Shown in pieces: positions 8,593 to 16,962 of a stretch of 64,000 nucleotides of DNA. A program made the position numbers and the translations under genes. Each line of letters begins with the position of its first letter. Position 1 is the first letter of the stretch. Origin of the DNA: Udaeobacter sp963725505 (GTDB lineage Bacteria; Verrucomicrobiota; Verrucomicrobiia; Chthoniobacterales; UBA10450); the NCBI GenBank assembly GCA_963725505.1, contig CAVRYN010000007.1, positions 124,001-188,000 on the forward strand, read 5' to 3'. The notes below the pieces were generated by a model that was not told the DNA's origin, did not search any database, and was given only the letters and a program-made list of their open reading frames with translations.

Positions 8593-9157
8593 AAAAGTCG
8601 GCATTTACGGCGGCTCATTCGATCCTATTCATCACGGACATCTGATCTTGGCCCGCGAAGCGCGCGAGGCTTTGGATCTGGAGAAAGTAATTTTTGTTCC
8701 CGCCGCGGTGTCGCCGTTTAAAGGGCGCGCCGCGGCAGCGAGCGGCGATATGCGATTAAAGATGTTGCAGGCCGCGATCGAAAGTGAAGAGGGATTTGCA
8801 ATTGACGATTGCGAGCTGCGGCGGCCGCCGCCATCGTGGACCATCGATACGGTGTTGGAAATTCGGAAACGCGAAACCGACTCCGAGATTTATCTCCTCA
8901 TCGGCGAAGATAACGTGGCGGCGCTGGACCGTTGGCGGCGGTTCGACGAGTTAAAGAAAATGGTGCGCTTTGTGGTGCTTGATCGCACGGGCTCACAAAC
9001 GCGGCGCAATTACCAGGTCGTGCTCCGGAAGATCGACATCTCGGCCACGGACATCAGAAAGAGAGTTGCGCACGGACAATCGATCCGTTATCTCGTACCG
9101 CCAGCCGTGGAAGAAATTATTGAGCGCGAAAAACTTTATCGGGAGCAATCGAAATAA
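8588..9157 (+). CDS. nadD: nicotinate-nucleotide adenylyltransferase
   Basis: A 189-residue cytoplasmic enzyme adenylating nicotinate mononucleotide to deamido-NAD in NAD synthesis. N-terminus KKVGIYGGSFDPIHHGHL contains the GSFDP and HxGH nucleotidyltransferase motifs, and ISATDIRKRV near residue 155 is the ISSTxIR motif. The start is TTG at 8588: an in-frame UGA precedes it at 8582 and no other start codon is available before the conserved domain. That TTG lies within a palindromic repeat, and I see no Shine-Dalgarno sequence. Followed directly by rsfS. Confidence 0.93.
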   Translation: MKKVGIYGGSFDPIHHGHLILAREAREALDLEKVIFVPAAVSPFKGRAAAASGDMRLKMLQAAIESEEGFAIDDCELRRPPPSWTIDTVLEIRKRETDSEIYLLIGEDNVAALDRWRRFDELKKMVRFVVLDRTGSQTRRNYQVVLRKIDISATDIRKRVAHGQSIRYLVPPAVEEIIEREKLYREQSK

Positions 9158-9513
9158 CGCCGGAAAACCTAGCAAAGACCTGCGCGGAACTCGCCTCGAA
9201 CAAAAAGGCCGAGGACATTGTTGTGCTGGACTTGCGCGATATCTCGACGTTTACGGATTTTTTTGTCATTTGCTCCGGCACGTCTGAGCCTCAACTGAAA
9301 GCGATTGCAAACGAAATCGAAACGCGCTTGCGTGAAGACCATTCGCTTCGACCACTAGCGATCGACGGATTTCCGGCCAGCCAATGGATGGTCCTCGACT
9401 ACCTGCAAGTGGTTGTCCACATCTTTCACCGAGACAAGCGCGCCTTCTACAGCCTGGAAGACCTATGGGGCGACGCGCCCCGCATGGAATGGGAAACGGC
9501 CCTCAAGGAGTGA
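9157..9513 (+). CDS. rsfS: ribosomal silencing factor RsfS
   Basis: Binds ribosomal protein uL14 and blocks subunit joining when nutrients are short. The conserved core reads KKAEDIVVLDL, then TDFFVICSG and the SQWMVLDYLQVVVHIF stretch. The first ordinary start codon is GTG 9223, but that would remove the conserved PENLAKTCAELASNKKAED segment encoded in frame upstream. The frame runs back to the nadD stop, where TAACG places an ACG codon exactly where a TAATG coupling start would be. I therefore give 9157 with caution; 9223-9513 is the minimal gene. Operon with nadD, as in many bacteria. Confidence 0.85.
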   Translation, partial: TPENLAKTCAELASNKKAEDIVVLDLRDISTFTDFFVICSGTSEPQLKAIANEIETRLREDHSLRPLAIDGFPASQWMVLDYLQVVVHIFHRDKRAFYSLEDLWGDAPRMEWETALKE

Positions 9514-9581
9514 CGGCTGCCCCCGCCTGCGCCGAGGCTACGGCGGGGAGGCAAGCGGTCGTTCCTTGAAAGGTCAAGCCG

Positions 9582-10346
9582 CTACAATTTCGGCGTTGGC
9601 TTAGGCGGCGGCGGACCTTTCGGTGCACTCTGTGGGGCAGGCCCTGAAGCCTGCGGAGCAGGCGTCGGAGGCGGTTTAACTTCCAGCAGTTCTACATCGA
9701 AAATCAGAGTCGCGTTCGCAGCGATGTCTGGACCGACGGACCGCTCGCCATATGCGAGGTTCGACGGGACGAAGAACTGATATTTTGATCCCGGCTTCAT
9801 CAGTTGAAGCCCTTCTGTCCATCCCTTGATGACGCCGTTAAGCGGGAAGGTGGCCGGTTGGCCGCGCTTGTACGAACTGTCGAACTCCGTGCCGTCAATC
9901 AGCGTGCCACGATAATTTACTGTCACCATGTCAGTCGCCTTGGGTTGCGGTCCTGTTCCCTCTTTCTCGACTTTGTATTGCAATCCGCTGGCAGTGGCTT
10001 TTACCCCGGGTTTCTTTTTGTTTTCCTCGAGGAACTTCGCGCCGTCCGCCTTATTTTTCTCTCCGGATGCCTTCTGTTTTTGTTCCATGTCTTTCTCGAA
10101 TTGCGCCATCACGTCCTTGACCTGGTCCTGTGTGAGCTGCGGTTTACCGGCGAGGGCGTCTTTGATACCGGCGGCGAGCACATCTGGATTGATATCTACC
10201 TTCTGCCGGCTCAGATTCAATCCGATATTCATGCCGATGCTATAGCTGACCTTGTCCTTCTGGTCTTTTAGTTGTGGTGATTTGTCTTGCCCGAACAAAG
10301 GCAATGCAAGTAAGGATGCGCTGACAATAATAATAAAACGTTTCAT
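9582..10346 (-). CDS. exported FKBP-type peptidyl-prolyl isomerase (FkpA/Mip-like)
   Basis: A 254-residue periplasmic folding catalyst. A signal peptide (MKRFIIIVSASLLALPLFG) precedes a Mip-like dimerisation domain (about 25-110; KVSYSIGMNIG, QKQKASGEKN) and a C-terminal FKBP domain (about 115-222; GTLIDGTEFDSSY, GVIKGWTEGLQLM, NLAYGERSVG, IFDVELLEV). A Pro/Ala-rich tail ends the protein. Key FKBP pocket residues (YxGxLxDGxxFD, IPPxLAYG-like) are largely present. Single gene, convergent with rsfS. Confidence 0.93.
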   Translation of the reverse strand: MKRFIIIVSASLLALPLFGQDKSPQLKDQKDKVSYSIGMNIGLNLSRQKVDINPDVLAAGIKDALAGKPQLTQDQVKDVMAQFEKDMEQKQKASGEKNKADGAKFLEENKKKPGVKATASGLQYKVEKEGTGPQPKATDMVTVNYRGTLIDGTEFDSSYKRGQPATFPLNGVIKGWTEGLQLMKPGSKYQFFVPSNLAYGERSVGPDIAANATLIFDVELLEVKPPPTPAPQASGPAPQSAPKGPPPPKPTPKL

Positions 10347-10404
10347 AAGATGGTTTTTCCTGCGCCGCGTTAATTAAATATTCGCCGCAGAAACCCGCAC
10401 GCTA

Positions 10405-11430
10405 ATGGATAAATGCCGCCCGTCAAGAAAACAGCGTTACTTGCTGTCGTTGGCGAATTGTCACTTGGGATGTTCGGTTGGTGCAACGTGCAGTTTGGGG
10501 TCGCCTCTCCCTGTTCCAAGGGAGACGGGGATGGTGAGGGTTGATTCAGGCAACCAAGGGCAGCGCGTCTCAAACTCCTCACCTTCATCCTCTCCCTTTA
10601 TCCAAGGGGAGAGGCGACGAAGACTAGCGTTCGGAGGCTTTTGTTCTTTGGCCGGATCGGTCATTGCCGCCACAATTGCGCTCTGGCCGCACATATCGTG
10701 TGCCATCACGCTCTCGCGTGGTGACATTCTGAGGATTGGAAAAAGAGTTTGGCAAAATGAATGCAACGGAACTATTTCCGGACTCACCAGTTGGAATGAA
10801 GGCGAAGACTTCGCGTCGCTGGGCATCGGCCATTTCATCTGGTACTCGAAGGGACGGCGCGGCCCTTTCGAAGAAAGTTTCCCCAAACTCGTAAGTTTCA
10901 TTTCAAAGCGCGGCGCCAAATTGCCAACATTACTCTTGACGAGCGGCGAACAGCCATGTCCATGGAACTCGCGTGCCGAGTTTCTTCAAGCGCAACACAC
11001 ACCGGAGATGAATCAGTTACGCCAGTTTCTTGTCGATACAATCGATCTTCAGGCTGAATTCCTTATTGCGCGGTTAGAGGGCGCGCTGCCTAAAATGTTG
11101 AATGAAGCGGCGCCTGCCGATCGAGCAAACGTCCAGCAACAGTTCGAGCGATTGGAGAGAACACGACAGGGATGCTTCGCTCTTGTCGATTACGTAAACT
11201 TCAAAGGAGAAGGCGTCCTGCACACGGAGCGTTATCAAGGCCAGGGATGGGGCTTGCTTCAAGTGCTCGAAGCGATGCATGGGACTTCTGACGCCGGCGC
11301 AGTCGATGAATTTGCTCGCGCAGCGAAGGCGACCTTGATTCGACGCGTGCACAATTCCCCGGCCCAACGTCACGAATCACGATGGTTATCGGGTTGGCTT
11401 CGGCGCGTGAACAGCTACAGTGGCGGCTAA
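10405..11430 (+). CDS. exported protein of unknown function with a GIGH motif
   Basis: The conserved part begins near ITLSRGDILRIGKRVWQNE and continues with SWNEGEDFASLGIGHFIWY, GPFEESFPKL and, near the C-terminus, LVDYVNFKGEGVL and GWGLLQVLEAM. The E-(x)n-GIGH arrangement recalls lysozyme-like endolysins, so a muralytic role is conceivable but unproven. A hydrophobic segment after RRRRLAFGG looks like a signal peptide. No convincing start codon is visible: a 116-bp palindromic repeat (10502-10617) covers the N-terminal coding region, and residues before about 72 are probably repeat-derived. It ends 3 bp before an L,D-transpeptidase gene, suggesting a shared cell-wall task. Confidence 0.6.
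   Translation: MDKCRPSRKQRYLLSLANCHLGCSVGATCSLGSPLPVPRETGMVRVDSGNQGQRVSNSSPSSSPFIQGERRRRLAFGGFCSLAGSVIAATIALWPHISCAITLSRGDILRIGKRVWQNECNGTISGLTSWNEGEDFASLGIGHFIWYSKGRRGPFEESFPKLVSFISKRGAKLPTLLLTSGEQPCPWNSRAEFLQAQHTPEMNQLRQFLVDTIDLQAEFLIARLEGALPKMLNEAAPADRANVQQQFERLERTRQGCFALVDYVNFKGEGVLHTERYQGQGWGLLQVLEAMHGTSDAGAVDEFARAAKATLIRRVHNSPAQRHESRWLSGWLRRVNSYSGG
10502..10617. repeat. 116-bp palindromic element, copy 1
   Basis: Begins CGCCTCTCCC and ends GGGGAGAGGCG, with inner arms GGTGAGGGTTGA and CTCCTCACC. The same arrangement, with the same inner words, recurs at 49651-49761. It lies across the 5' end of the unknown exported protein gene. Confidence 0.8.
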
Positions 11431-11433
11431 TCC

Positions 11434-12057
11434 ATGCGACCAAAACTTCGCATACTGCTTTGCGCCATCGTAATGACTGTTCTTACCAGTTCGGTCAACG
11501 GTCAGTTCCGTTTGTTCGGACCAAGATCACCCAAACCAACGCCACAGCCAATGCGCAAAGCGTCCGAGCTTATTAGCAGGCAACCACCGTTGAAGGTGAA
11601 TCAATCTTTACTCAAACAAGCGACGCCGGACAATACACACATCGTCGTCTCGATTCCGAAGCAGCGCGCTTACCTGATGATCGAGGACAAAGTCGTGGCC
11701 GATGGTCCAATCTCGTCCGGCAGACGCGGACACGAGTCGCCGACGGGCCATCTGCACGTGCTTGAGAAAGACCCGAATCACCATTCGAATCTGTACGGCG
11801 ATTTTGTGGACTCTTCGGGCCGCGTGGTACGTGCTGGAGTTAGCGCCCGGATCGATTCAGCTCCGAGCGGCACGCACTTCACCGGCGCGCCGATGAGATG
11901 GTTCCTGCGTTTGACCGACGAAGGCGTCGGTATGCACGTTGGAATTTTGCCCGGCTACCCCGCTTCGCATGGCTGCATCCGTCAATCGACCGACGGCGCA
12001 AAATTATTTTACGATTACGTGAAGGTCGGCACGCCCGTGGAGGTGGGCGACTACTGA
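11434..12057 (+). CDS. L,D-transpeptidase (YkuD domain)
   Basis: A 207-residue exported enzyme that forms 3-3 peptidoglycan cross-links or attaches proteins to the wall. The N-terminus MRPKLRILLCAIVMTVLTSSVNG is a signal peptide. The YkuD domain starts at HIVVSIPKQRAYLMI (about 72-86), contains SPTGHLHVL, and has the catalytic segment GMHVGILPGYPASHGCIR with the SHGC active-site Cys. It is the downstream partner of the GIGH protein gene (3 bp apart). One of three L,D-transpeptidases in the window. Confidence 0.93.
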   Translation: MRPKLRILLCAIVMTVLTSSVNGQFRLFGPRSPKPTPQPMRKASELISRQPPLKVNQSLLKQATPDNTHIVVSIPKQRAYLMIEDKVVADGPISSGRRGHESPTGHLHVLEKDPNHHSNLYGDFVDSSGRVVRAGVSARIDSAPSGTHFTGAPMRWFLRLTDEGVGMHVGILPGYPASHGCIRQSTDGAKLFYDYVKVGTPVEVGDY

Positions 12058-12069
12058 CATTTTTGGGCT

Positions 12070-12152
12070 GTCATTCCGAACGAAGGCGACGAGGAATCTC
12101 GAATTTTAAATAGCAATCCCGCAATCGCAGGAGACTTCGCTCGACGTGGCAA
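12070..12152. repeat. TGTCATTCCGA-type repeat
   Basis: TGTCATTCCGAACGAAGGCG followed by GAGGAATCTC and, on the right, GGAGACTTCGCTCGACG. Related words occur in opposite order at 46765-46895 (ending GCTCGGAATGACA). It lies between convergent genes. Confidence 0.6.
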
Positions 12153-12158
12153 GAGCCG

Positions 12159-13400
12159 TTAGCTTGAAGCAAGCAATTTCCGCCGCAACATCTCAAATCC
12201 CGCCTGCGCCGCCAATTGTTTGAACGTCTCGCGGTCAGTTGGGAAAAAGAACCTTTTCGCCATCGTTTCTGACTGTGCTGAGGCCAACGCAACGTAAACT
12301 GTTCCAACTGGTTTTTCTGGCGACCCACCGGTTGGCCCGGCGATTCCAGTTGTTGCGAGAGCATAGTCCGACTCTGCACAGGCGCGGGCGTGTTCGGCCA
12401 GCGCGCGCGCGACTGGCTCGCTTACGGCGCCATGCGCTTCGATGAGCTTTGGATCAACATCCAACATGTCAGTCTTTGCTCGATTGGCGTAACAAACATA
12501 GCCAGCCACAAAAATCTTCGATGCGCCGGGCACGTTCGTGATACGGTTCGCAATCAATCCGCCGGTGCACGATTCGGCGGTCGCCAGCGTTTGATTACGT
12601 TTTGTGAGCAGTTGGACGATCACTTCCTCCAGTGTTTCATCCGCTGTAGAAAAGATCGAGCGACCCAGCGTCGATCTGACGATTCCGTCCGCCTGTTCGA
12701 CCGCCTCTGCCTTGCCGACAATGCGCACTTCGACTTCACCCGGCCTCGCACAGTAACCGAGCTCAATTCCCGGAATCGCGAGAATCTTTTTGCCGATTGC
12801 TTCTTCAACCAGCGACTCGCCGACTCCGGCGATCCGATACAACCGTCGCTCCACTAATGCCGACGGCGGTACGAGCGAGCGCAAGATCGGCATAACATAT
12901 TTTCGGAACATCGGCTGAAGCTCGCGCGGCGGCCCTGGCAGAACAAAAATGTGCGGCGATCGGATGCGCGGATTGATATTTGCCTTCAAATAGAATCCGG
13001 GCGCGCTTCCGTTTTCGTTTGGGAGAACCTGCGCGCCGGCTGGGACGTCGGACTGACGGGCAATTCCCGCAGCCCATTTGATTCCGCGAATTTGAAGTCT
13101 CTGCCGGAGCGAAGACAGTAATTGAGCATCCTGACGCAGCTCTAAACCGAGCGAACCGGCAATCATCTCTCGCGTGATGTCGTCACTGGTTGGACCCAAA
13201 CCGCCGGTCACAAAAAGAATCTCACAGCGCGGAAATAACTCGGCCAGCGTATGCCCGATTGCCTCGCTATCGGGAACCGTGCGCTGCTCGTCGATTCGCA
13301 GACCCAACGGAAAAATCTCGCGCGCAATGAACGCAAGATGGGCGTCTTGAACATCGCCGAGCAAAAGCTCGGTCCCGGTGTTGACGAGAATTGTTCGCAT
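12159..13400 (-). CDS. cinA: CinA-like protein (NMN amidohydrolase / competence-damage protein)
   Basis: A 413-residue two-domain protein. Residues 1-170 form a MoeA/MogA-like domain (ILVNTGTELLLGDVQDAH, FVTGGLGPTSDDITREM), and residues about 255-413 form the CinA/PncC nicotinamide-nucleotide amidase domain (TLATAESCTGGLIANRIT, ATTGIAGPTGGSPEKPVG). The pair is expected to salvage NMN and clean ADP-ribose. Length is standard. It is downstream of clpX on the same strand, separated by a palindromic repeat. Confidence 0.95.
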   Translation of the reverse strand: MRTILVNTGTELLLGDVQDAHLAFIAREIFPLGLRIDEQRTVPDSEAIGHTLAELFPRCEILFVTGGLGPTSDDITREMIAGSLGLELRQDAQLLSSLRQRLQIRGIKWAAGIARQSDVPAGAQVLPNENGSAPGFYLKANINPRIRSPHIFVLPGPPRELQPMFRKYVMPILRSLVPPSALVERRLYRIAGVGESLVEEAIGKKILAIPGIELGYCARPGEVEVRIVGKAEAVEQADGIVRSTLGRSIFSTADETLEEVIVQLLTKRNQTLATAESCTGGLIANRITNVPGASKIFVAGYVCYANRAKTDMLDVDPKLIEAHGAVSEPVARALAEHARACAESDYALATTGIAGPTGGSPEKPVGTVYVALASAQSETMAKRFFFPTDRETFKQLAAQAGFEMLRRKLLASS

Positions 13401-13410
13401 GAGCAGAAAA

Positions 13411-13493
13411 CGCTCAACTTTTAACGCTCAACACTCAACGTCCAATTTGCCTGTAATTGAACGTTCAAAGTTGAACGTTGAGCGTTGGACGTT
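13411..13493. repeat. GTTGAGC/GCTCAAC palindromic repeat, second copy
   Basis: Left arm CGCTCAACTTTTAACGCTCA and right arm GAACGTTGAGCGTTGGACGT. Same family as 8501-8592. It fills the gap between clpX and cinA. Confidence 0.8.
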
Positions 13494-13505
13494 TGCCGGC
13501 AATTG

Positions 13506-14786
13506 TTACGCGGCTGTCTTGTCTTGTTTCTTGCGAATCAGCGGCAGCTTTTTGCCTTCTACCACTGCGCGATTGATCGTAACCTCGGCAATATCTTCGC
13601 GACTCGGCACGTCGTACATGATGTCGAGCATGATGCGTTCGAGCATCGAACGCAACGCGCGCGCGCCTGTTCCCTTTGTGACCGCCTGCGCCGCCATCGC
13701 GCGCAAGGCATCCTTGGTAACCGATAAACGCACGCCTTCCATCGAGAAAAGCTTCGTGTATTGCTTCACCATCGCGTTCTTTGTCTCGGTAAGAATGGCC
13801 ACCATTTCTTCCTCGGTCAGCGCATCAAGCGAACTGACCACTGGCAGGCGTCCGATGAATTCGGGAATCATTCCAAACGCGAGCAAGTCTTCCGGTTCGA
13901 CGTGGCGGATGGCTTGCTTTCGTAATGCTTCCTCCACTTCGAGCGTCGGGCTGCCAAAGCCCATCACCTTTTGGCCGATGCGTTTCTGAATGATTTTGTC
14001 GAGTCCGATGAATGCGCCGCCGCAAATGAAAAGAATTTTCTCGGTGTTGACCTGGATATATTCCTGATGCGGATGTTTGCGCCCGCCCTGCGGCGGAACA
14101 TTGCACATGCTGCCTTCCAAAATTTTCAAAAGCGCCTGCTGCACTCCTTCGCCGGAAACATCGCGTGTGATGCTTACGTTATCGGTCTTGCGGCCGATCT
14201 TGTCGATCTCGTCAATGTAAACAATGCCGATCTCGGCTCGTTTCACGTCGTAATCAGCATTTTGAAGCAATCGCAGAATAATGTTTTCGACGTCTTCACC
14301 GACATAACCGGCCTCGGTCAGCGTAGTCGCATCGGCGATGCAAAATGGCACGTCGAGGATTCTGGCCAACGTTTTCGCCAGCAAAGTCTTCCCGGAGCCT
14401 GTTGGGCCGATGAGCAAAATGTTGCTCTTCTCAATCTCAACGTCTGCAAACGGGTCCGGCTGAAAGGTAGCGGAAGCGTCGGCTGTCGATGCAGTTTGCA
14501 ACACCCGCTTGTAGTGATTGTGAACTGCCACCGATAGCGTCTTTTTGGCGATCTCCTGGCCGATCACATACTGATCAAGCGCGCGCCGGATTTCTGCCGG
14601 TTTCGGGACGCGAATATTGGACGACTGACGTCGGGCATCTTCGTTGAGTTCTTTATCGAGAATGCTTTTGCAAACGTTGATGCAGCTATCGCAGATATAA
14701 ACACCAGGGCCGGCGATTAGCTTGCGCACCTCGGCATGGCTCTTGCCGCAGAACGAGCACATCGTGAGGTTGGAAGCGCGGGCCAT
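13506..14786 (-). CDS. clpX: ATP-dependent Clp protease ATP-binding subunit ClpX
   Basis: A 426-residue AAA+ unfoldase feeding substrates to ClpP. The N-terminal zinc-binding domain has CSFCGKS and CDSCINVC (C10, C13, C32, C35). AAA+ motifs are GPTGSGKTLLAKTLA (Walker A), IVYIDEIDKI (Walker B) and the RDVSGEGVQQALLKILEG sensor region. The IGF-type ClpP-binding loop is represented by IGQKVMGFGSP. Start ATG 14786 is 26 bp after the clpP stop. Part of tig-clpP-clpX. Confidence 0.98.
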   Translation of the reverse strand: MARASNLTMCSFCGKSHAEVRKLIAGPGVYICDSCINVCKSILDKELNEDARRQSSNIRVPKPAEIRRALDQYVIGQEIAKKTLSVAVHNHYKRVLQTASTADASATFQPDPFADVEIEKSNILLIGPTGSGKTLLAKTLARILDVPFCIADATTLTEAGYVGEDVENIILRLLQNADYDVKRAEIGIVYIDEIDKIGRKTDNVSITRDVSGEGVQQALLKILEGSMCNVPPQGGRKHPHQEYIQVNTEKILFICGGAFIGLDKIIQKRIGQKVMGFGSPTLEVEEALRKQAIRHVEPEDLLAFGMIPEFIGRLPVVSSLDALTEEEMVAILTETKNAMVKQYTKLFSMEGVRLSVTKDALRAMAAQAVTKGTGARALRSMLERIMLDIMYDVPSREDIAEVTINRAVVEGKKLPLIRKKQDKTAA

Positions 14787-14812
14787 ATTGGTTTGGGGGG
14801 TTAAAAACGCTG

Positions 14813-15514
14813 TTATCCCGACACCTTGCGCGGTAACGCCACCTCCGCGACTTCTACTGAACGATCACCGGCCGGCGGCGTGGCGCCATCCAGTAACTTT
14901 ATTTCCTTTCGCGACTTGATCACTTCGTCCACGAGACCGTATGCCTTCGCTTCTTCGGCAGACATGTAATAATCGCGGTCTGAATCGACCCGGACCTGCT
15001 CCTCAGATTTGCCAGTGTGTTGCGCGATGATTCGGATGAGGCGTTTCTTCAGCTTAAACATGTAATCGACCTGGCGCTCCACATCACTCGCCGCGCCTTG
15101 TGCGCCGCCGGAAACCTGATGGATCATGATGTCGGAATTTGGCAGCGCGAAGCGTTTGCCTTTCGTACCCGCGCAGAGCAAGACTGCTCCCATGCTCGCC
15201 GCCATGCCGAGACAGTACGTTGTCACATCGCAGGTGAGAAATTGCATCGTATCGTAAACGGCCAGCCCAGCTGTGACTACGCCGCCGGGACAATTGATGT
15301 AAATGTTGATGTCTTTCTTGGAATCCTCCATCTGCAAAAACAACAGCTGCGCGATCACAAGATTCGCAACGTGATCGTCAATCGGCGTTCCGATAAAAAC
15401 GATCCGATCCTTGAGCAGCCGCGAGTAAATATCATAGCTGCGTTCGCCCCGGCCAGTCTGCTCCACGACCATCGGGATCAGCACCTGCGAAACGTTTTCG
15501 TCCGATATACTCAT
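14813..15514 (-). CDS. clpP: ATP-dependent Clp protease proteolytic subunit ClpP
   Basis: A 233-residue serine peptidase forming the tetradecameric Clp barrel. Catalytic triad: S107 in GMAASMGAV, H132 in MIHQVSGG and D181 in DSDRDYYMS. The C-terminus is about 30 residues longer than typical (ending in a Lys/Pro-containing tail) and may be species-specific. The ATG at 15514 overlaps the stop of tig as ATGA, so translation is probably coupled to the chaperone gene. Confidence 0.97.
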   Translation of the reverse strand: MSISDENVSQVLIPMVVEQTGRGERSYDIYSRLLKDRIVFIGTPIDDHVANLVIAQLLFLQMEDSKKDINIYINCPGGVVTAGLAVYDTMQFLTCDVTTYCLGMAASMGAVLLCAGTKGKRFALPNSDIMIHQVSGGAQGAASDVERQVDYMFKLKKRLIRIIAQHTGKSEEQVRVDSDRDYYMSAEEAKAYGLVDEVIKSRKEIKLLDGATPPAGDRSVEVAEVALPRKVSG

Positions 15515-16851
15515 GGTTTTTCTTCTTTAACAGTGGATTCTTGTGCCGGTTCGATGCTAACATTCGCCTTCAGGAAATCAAGAGTCTTACCAAGCAGAAT
15601 CTGTTCGGCCACGTCGTCCAACGCGTCTTTTTGCTGCAACTCCTTGCGCATTTTCTCGAGATGAAATGTTGTAACGCGCCGCCTCCTGCGTGATGCGAAG
15701 CATCGACATCTTCCTTCGTTACTTGAATTTTTTCGCCTTCCGCGATCCGGTGCAGAATGAAATTTGTTTTCAACCGATGAGCCGCCACTCCGGCGGCGCC
15801 GTCGATCAGCTCTTTCTCTTTTTCCTTCAGCATCTCATCGGTAACACCGCGCTCGCGATTCCGTTGCACTAATTCTGCCAGCGCGCGGCGCGTTTCGTTT
15901 TGAAGCAGCGCCGAAGGCAACTCGAACTGGATGTGCTCATGCAAATATTTAAGGATCTGCGCTTCCTTGGCCCGCTCGACATCATGCTCTTTTGCATGCT
16001 CGATATCGTGCTCGATCATCTGACGAAGATCGGTCAGCGTTTTCCCCGGAGCCAGTTTGGCCGCAAGCGCGTCATCGATCGCTGGCAAAACTTTCTCCTT
16101 AATCTCACGCAGCGTAACGGCGTAGTCCGCTTTTTTGCCTGCCAATTCTTTAACCGGAAAATCCGCTGGGAATTCCACGATCACCAGGCGCGTCTCGCCC
16201 GGCTTTTGTTCCACCAACTGCTCACAAAATTTCGGCAGAAAATTGTCAGCCGCCAGATGCAGCCAGAATTTTTTGCCGCCTTGCAAATTCTTGCTGACCT
16301 GCGGCGCAATTTCGCTGATCGGCTTGGTCGTCCACCGAACCTTCGAAATCGATGACCGCAAAATCGCCCATTTGTAGTCCCCGTCCAGGCACATCTACAA
16401 AGTCAGCTGATTGATCACGCAAACGCTCCAGCGCCGCGTCCACCTCGGAGTCAGTGACCTTTGTGTCCGGCAACTGCACAGGAATGTTCTTGTAGTCCGG
16501 CAGCTCGAATTCCGGCGCGGTAACGACCGTCGCGCGGAAGCGCATCGATTTGTCCTCGCCGAACTGGATGTCTTCGATGTTCGTCAACGAAGCCACGCGC
16601 AATTGCTCTCGTTCGACTGCTTCATGATAACTTTTCGAGACGAGTTTTTTGGTCAGTTCGTCCTGGATTTCCTTGCGAAATCTTTTGTCGATTACGGCGC
16701 GCGGCGCCTTGCCCGGCCGGTACCCTGGGATCTTGGCAAATCGCACAAAACTGTTCGCGATCGCATCCCACTCCTTCGCCACTTCCTCAGGTGGCAATTC
16801 AATCTGCAGCTTCGAGACAAACCCCGGCTGCCTTTCCACTTCAACCTTCAT
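15511..16851 (-). pseudogene. tig: trigger factor, reading frame broken by three frameshifts
   Basis: The ribosome-bound chaperone is fully encoded but in successive frames. From 16851 to about 16333 comes the N-terminal ribosome-binding domain (GYRPGKAPRAVIDKRF) and the start of the PPIase domain. From about 16333 to 15695 come KPISEIAPQ and the C-terminal chaperone domain. From about 15695 to 15672 comes RITQEAARYN. From there to 15511 come EKMRKELQQKDALDD and the end KEEKP. Each shift equals one extra base, and each can be explained by a run one base too long (CC, TT, TTT). Stop and clpP start overlap as ATGA. Three similar indels within an otherwise perfect gene point to sequence error more than decay, but this cannot be settled here. 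Confidence 0.85.
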
Positions 16852-16878
16852 TGTAAAACCACGCTACGCTGCGTGCTT

Positions 16879-16961
16879 TGTAGGGCAACCGCTCCCTGGC
16901 ACGCCGTAGCCTTGGCGAAGGCGGCCGGTTGCCATTCGGCAGGCGAAGCGCCTGCCCTACA
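16879..16961. repeat. TGTAG...CTACA element between hutI and tig
   Basis: Begins TGTAGGGCAACCG and ends GGCAGGCGAAGCGCCTGCC-CTACA. The left hairpin GGCAACC...GGTTGCC has extra sequence in its loop; the right hairpin is GGCAGGC-gaagc-GCCTGCC. The copy at 42011-42064 uses the same two hairpins in reverse order. Confidence 0.75.
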
Positions 16962-16962
16962 A

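Noticed and set aside
9520..9560. Terminator after rsfS (CCCCGCC...GGCGGGG)
   Set aside because: The sequence belongs to a repeat that also occurs near 46850 and lacks a T-run on the plus strand, so it is not listed as a terminator.
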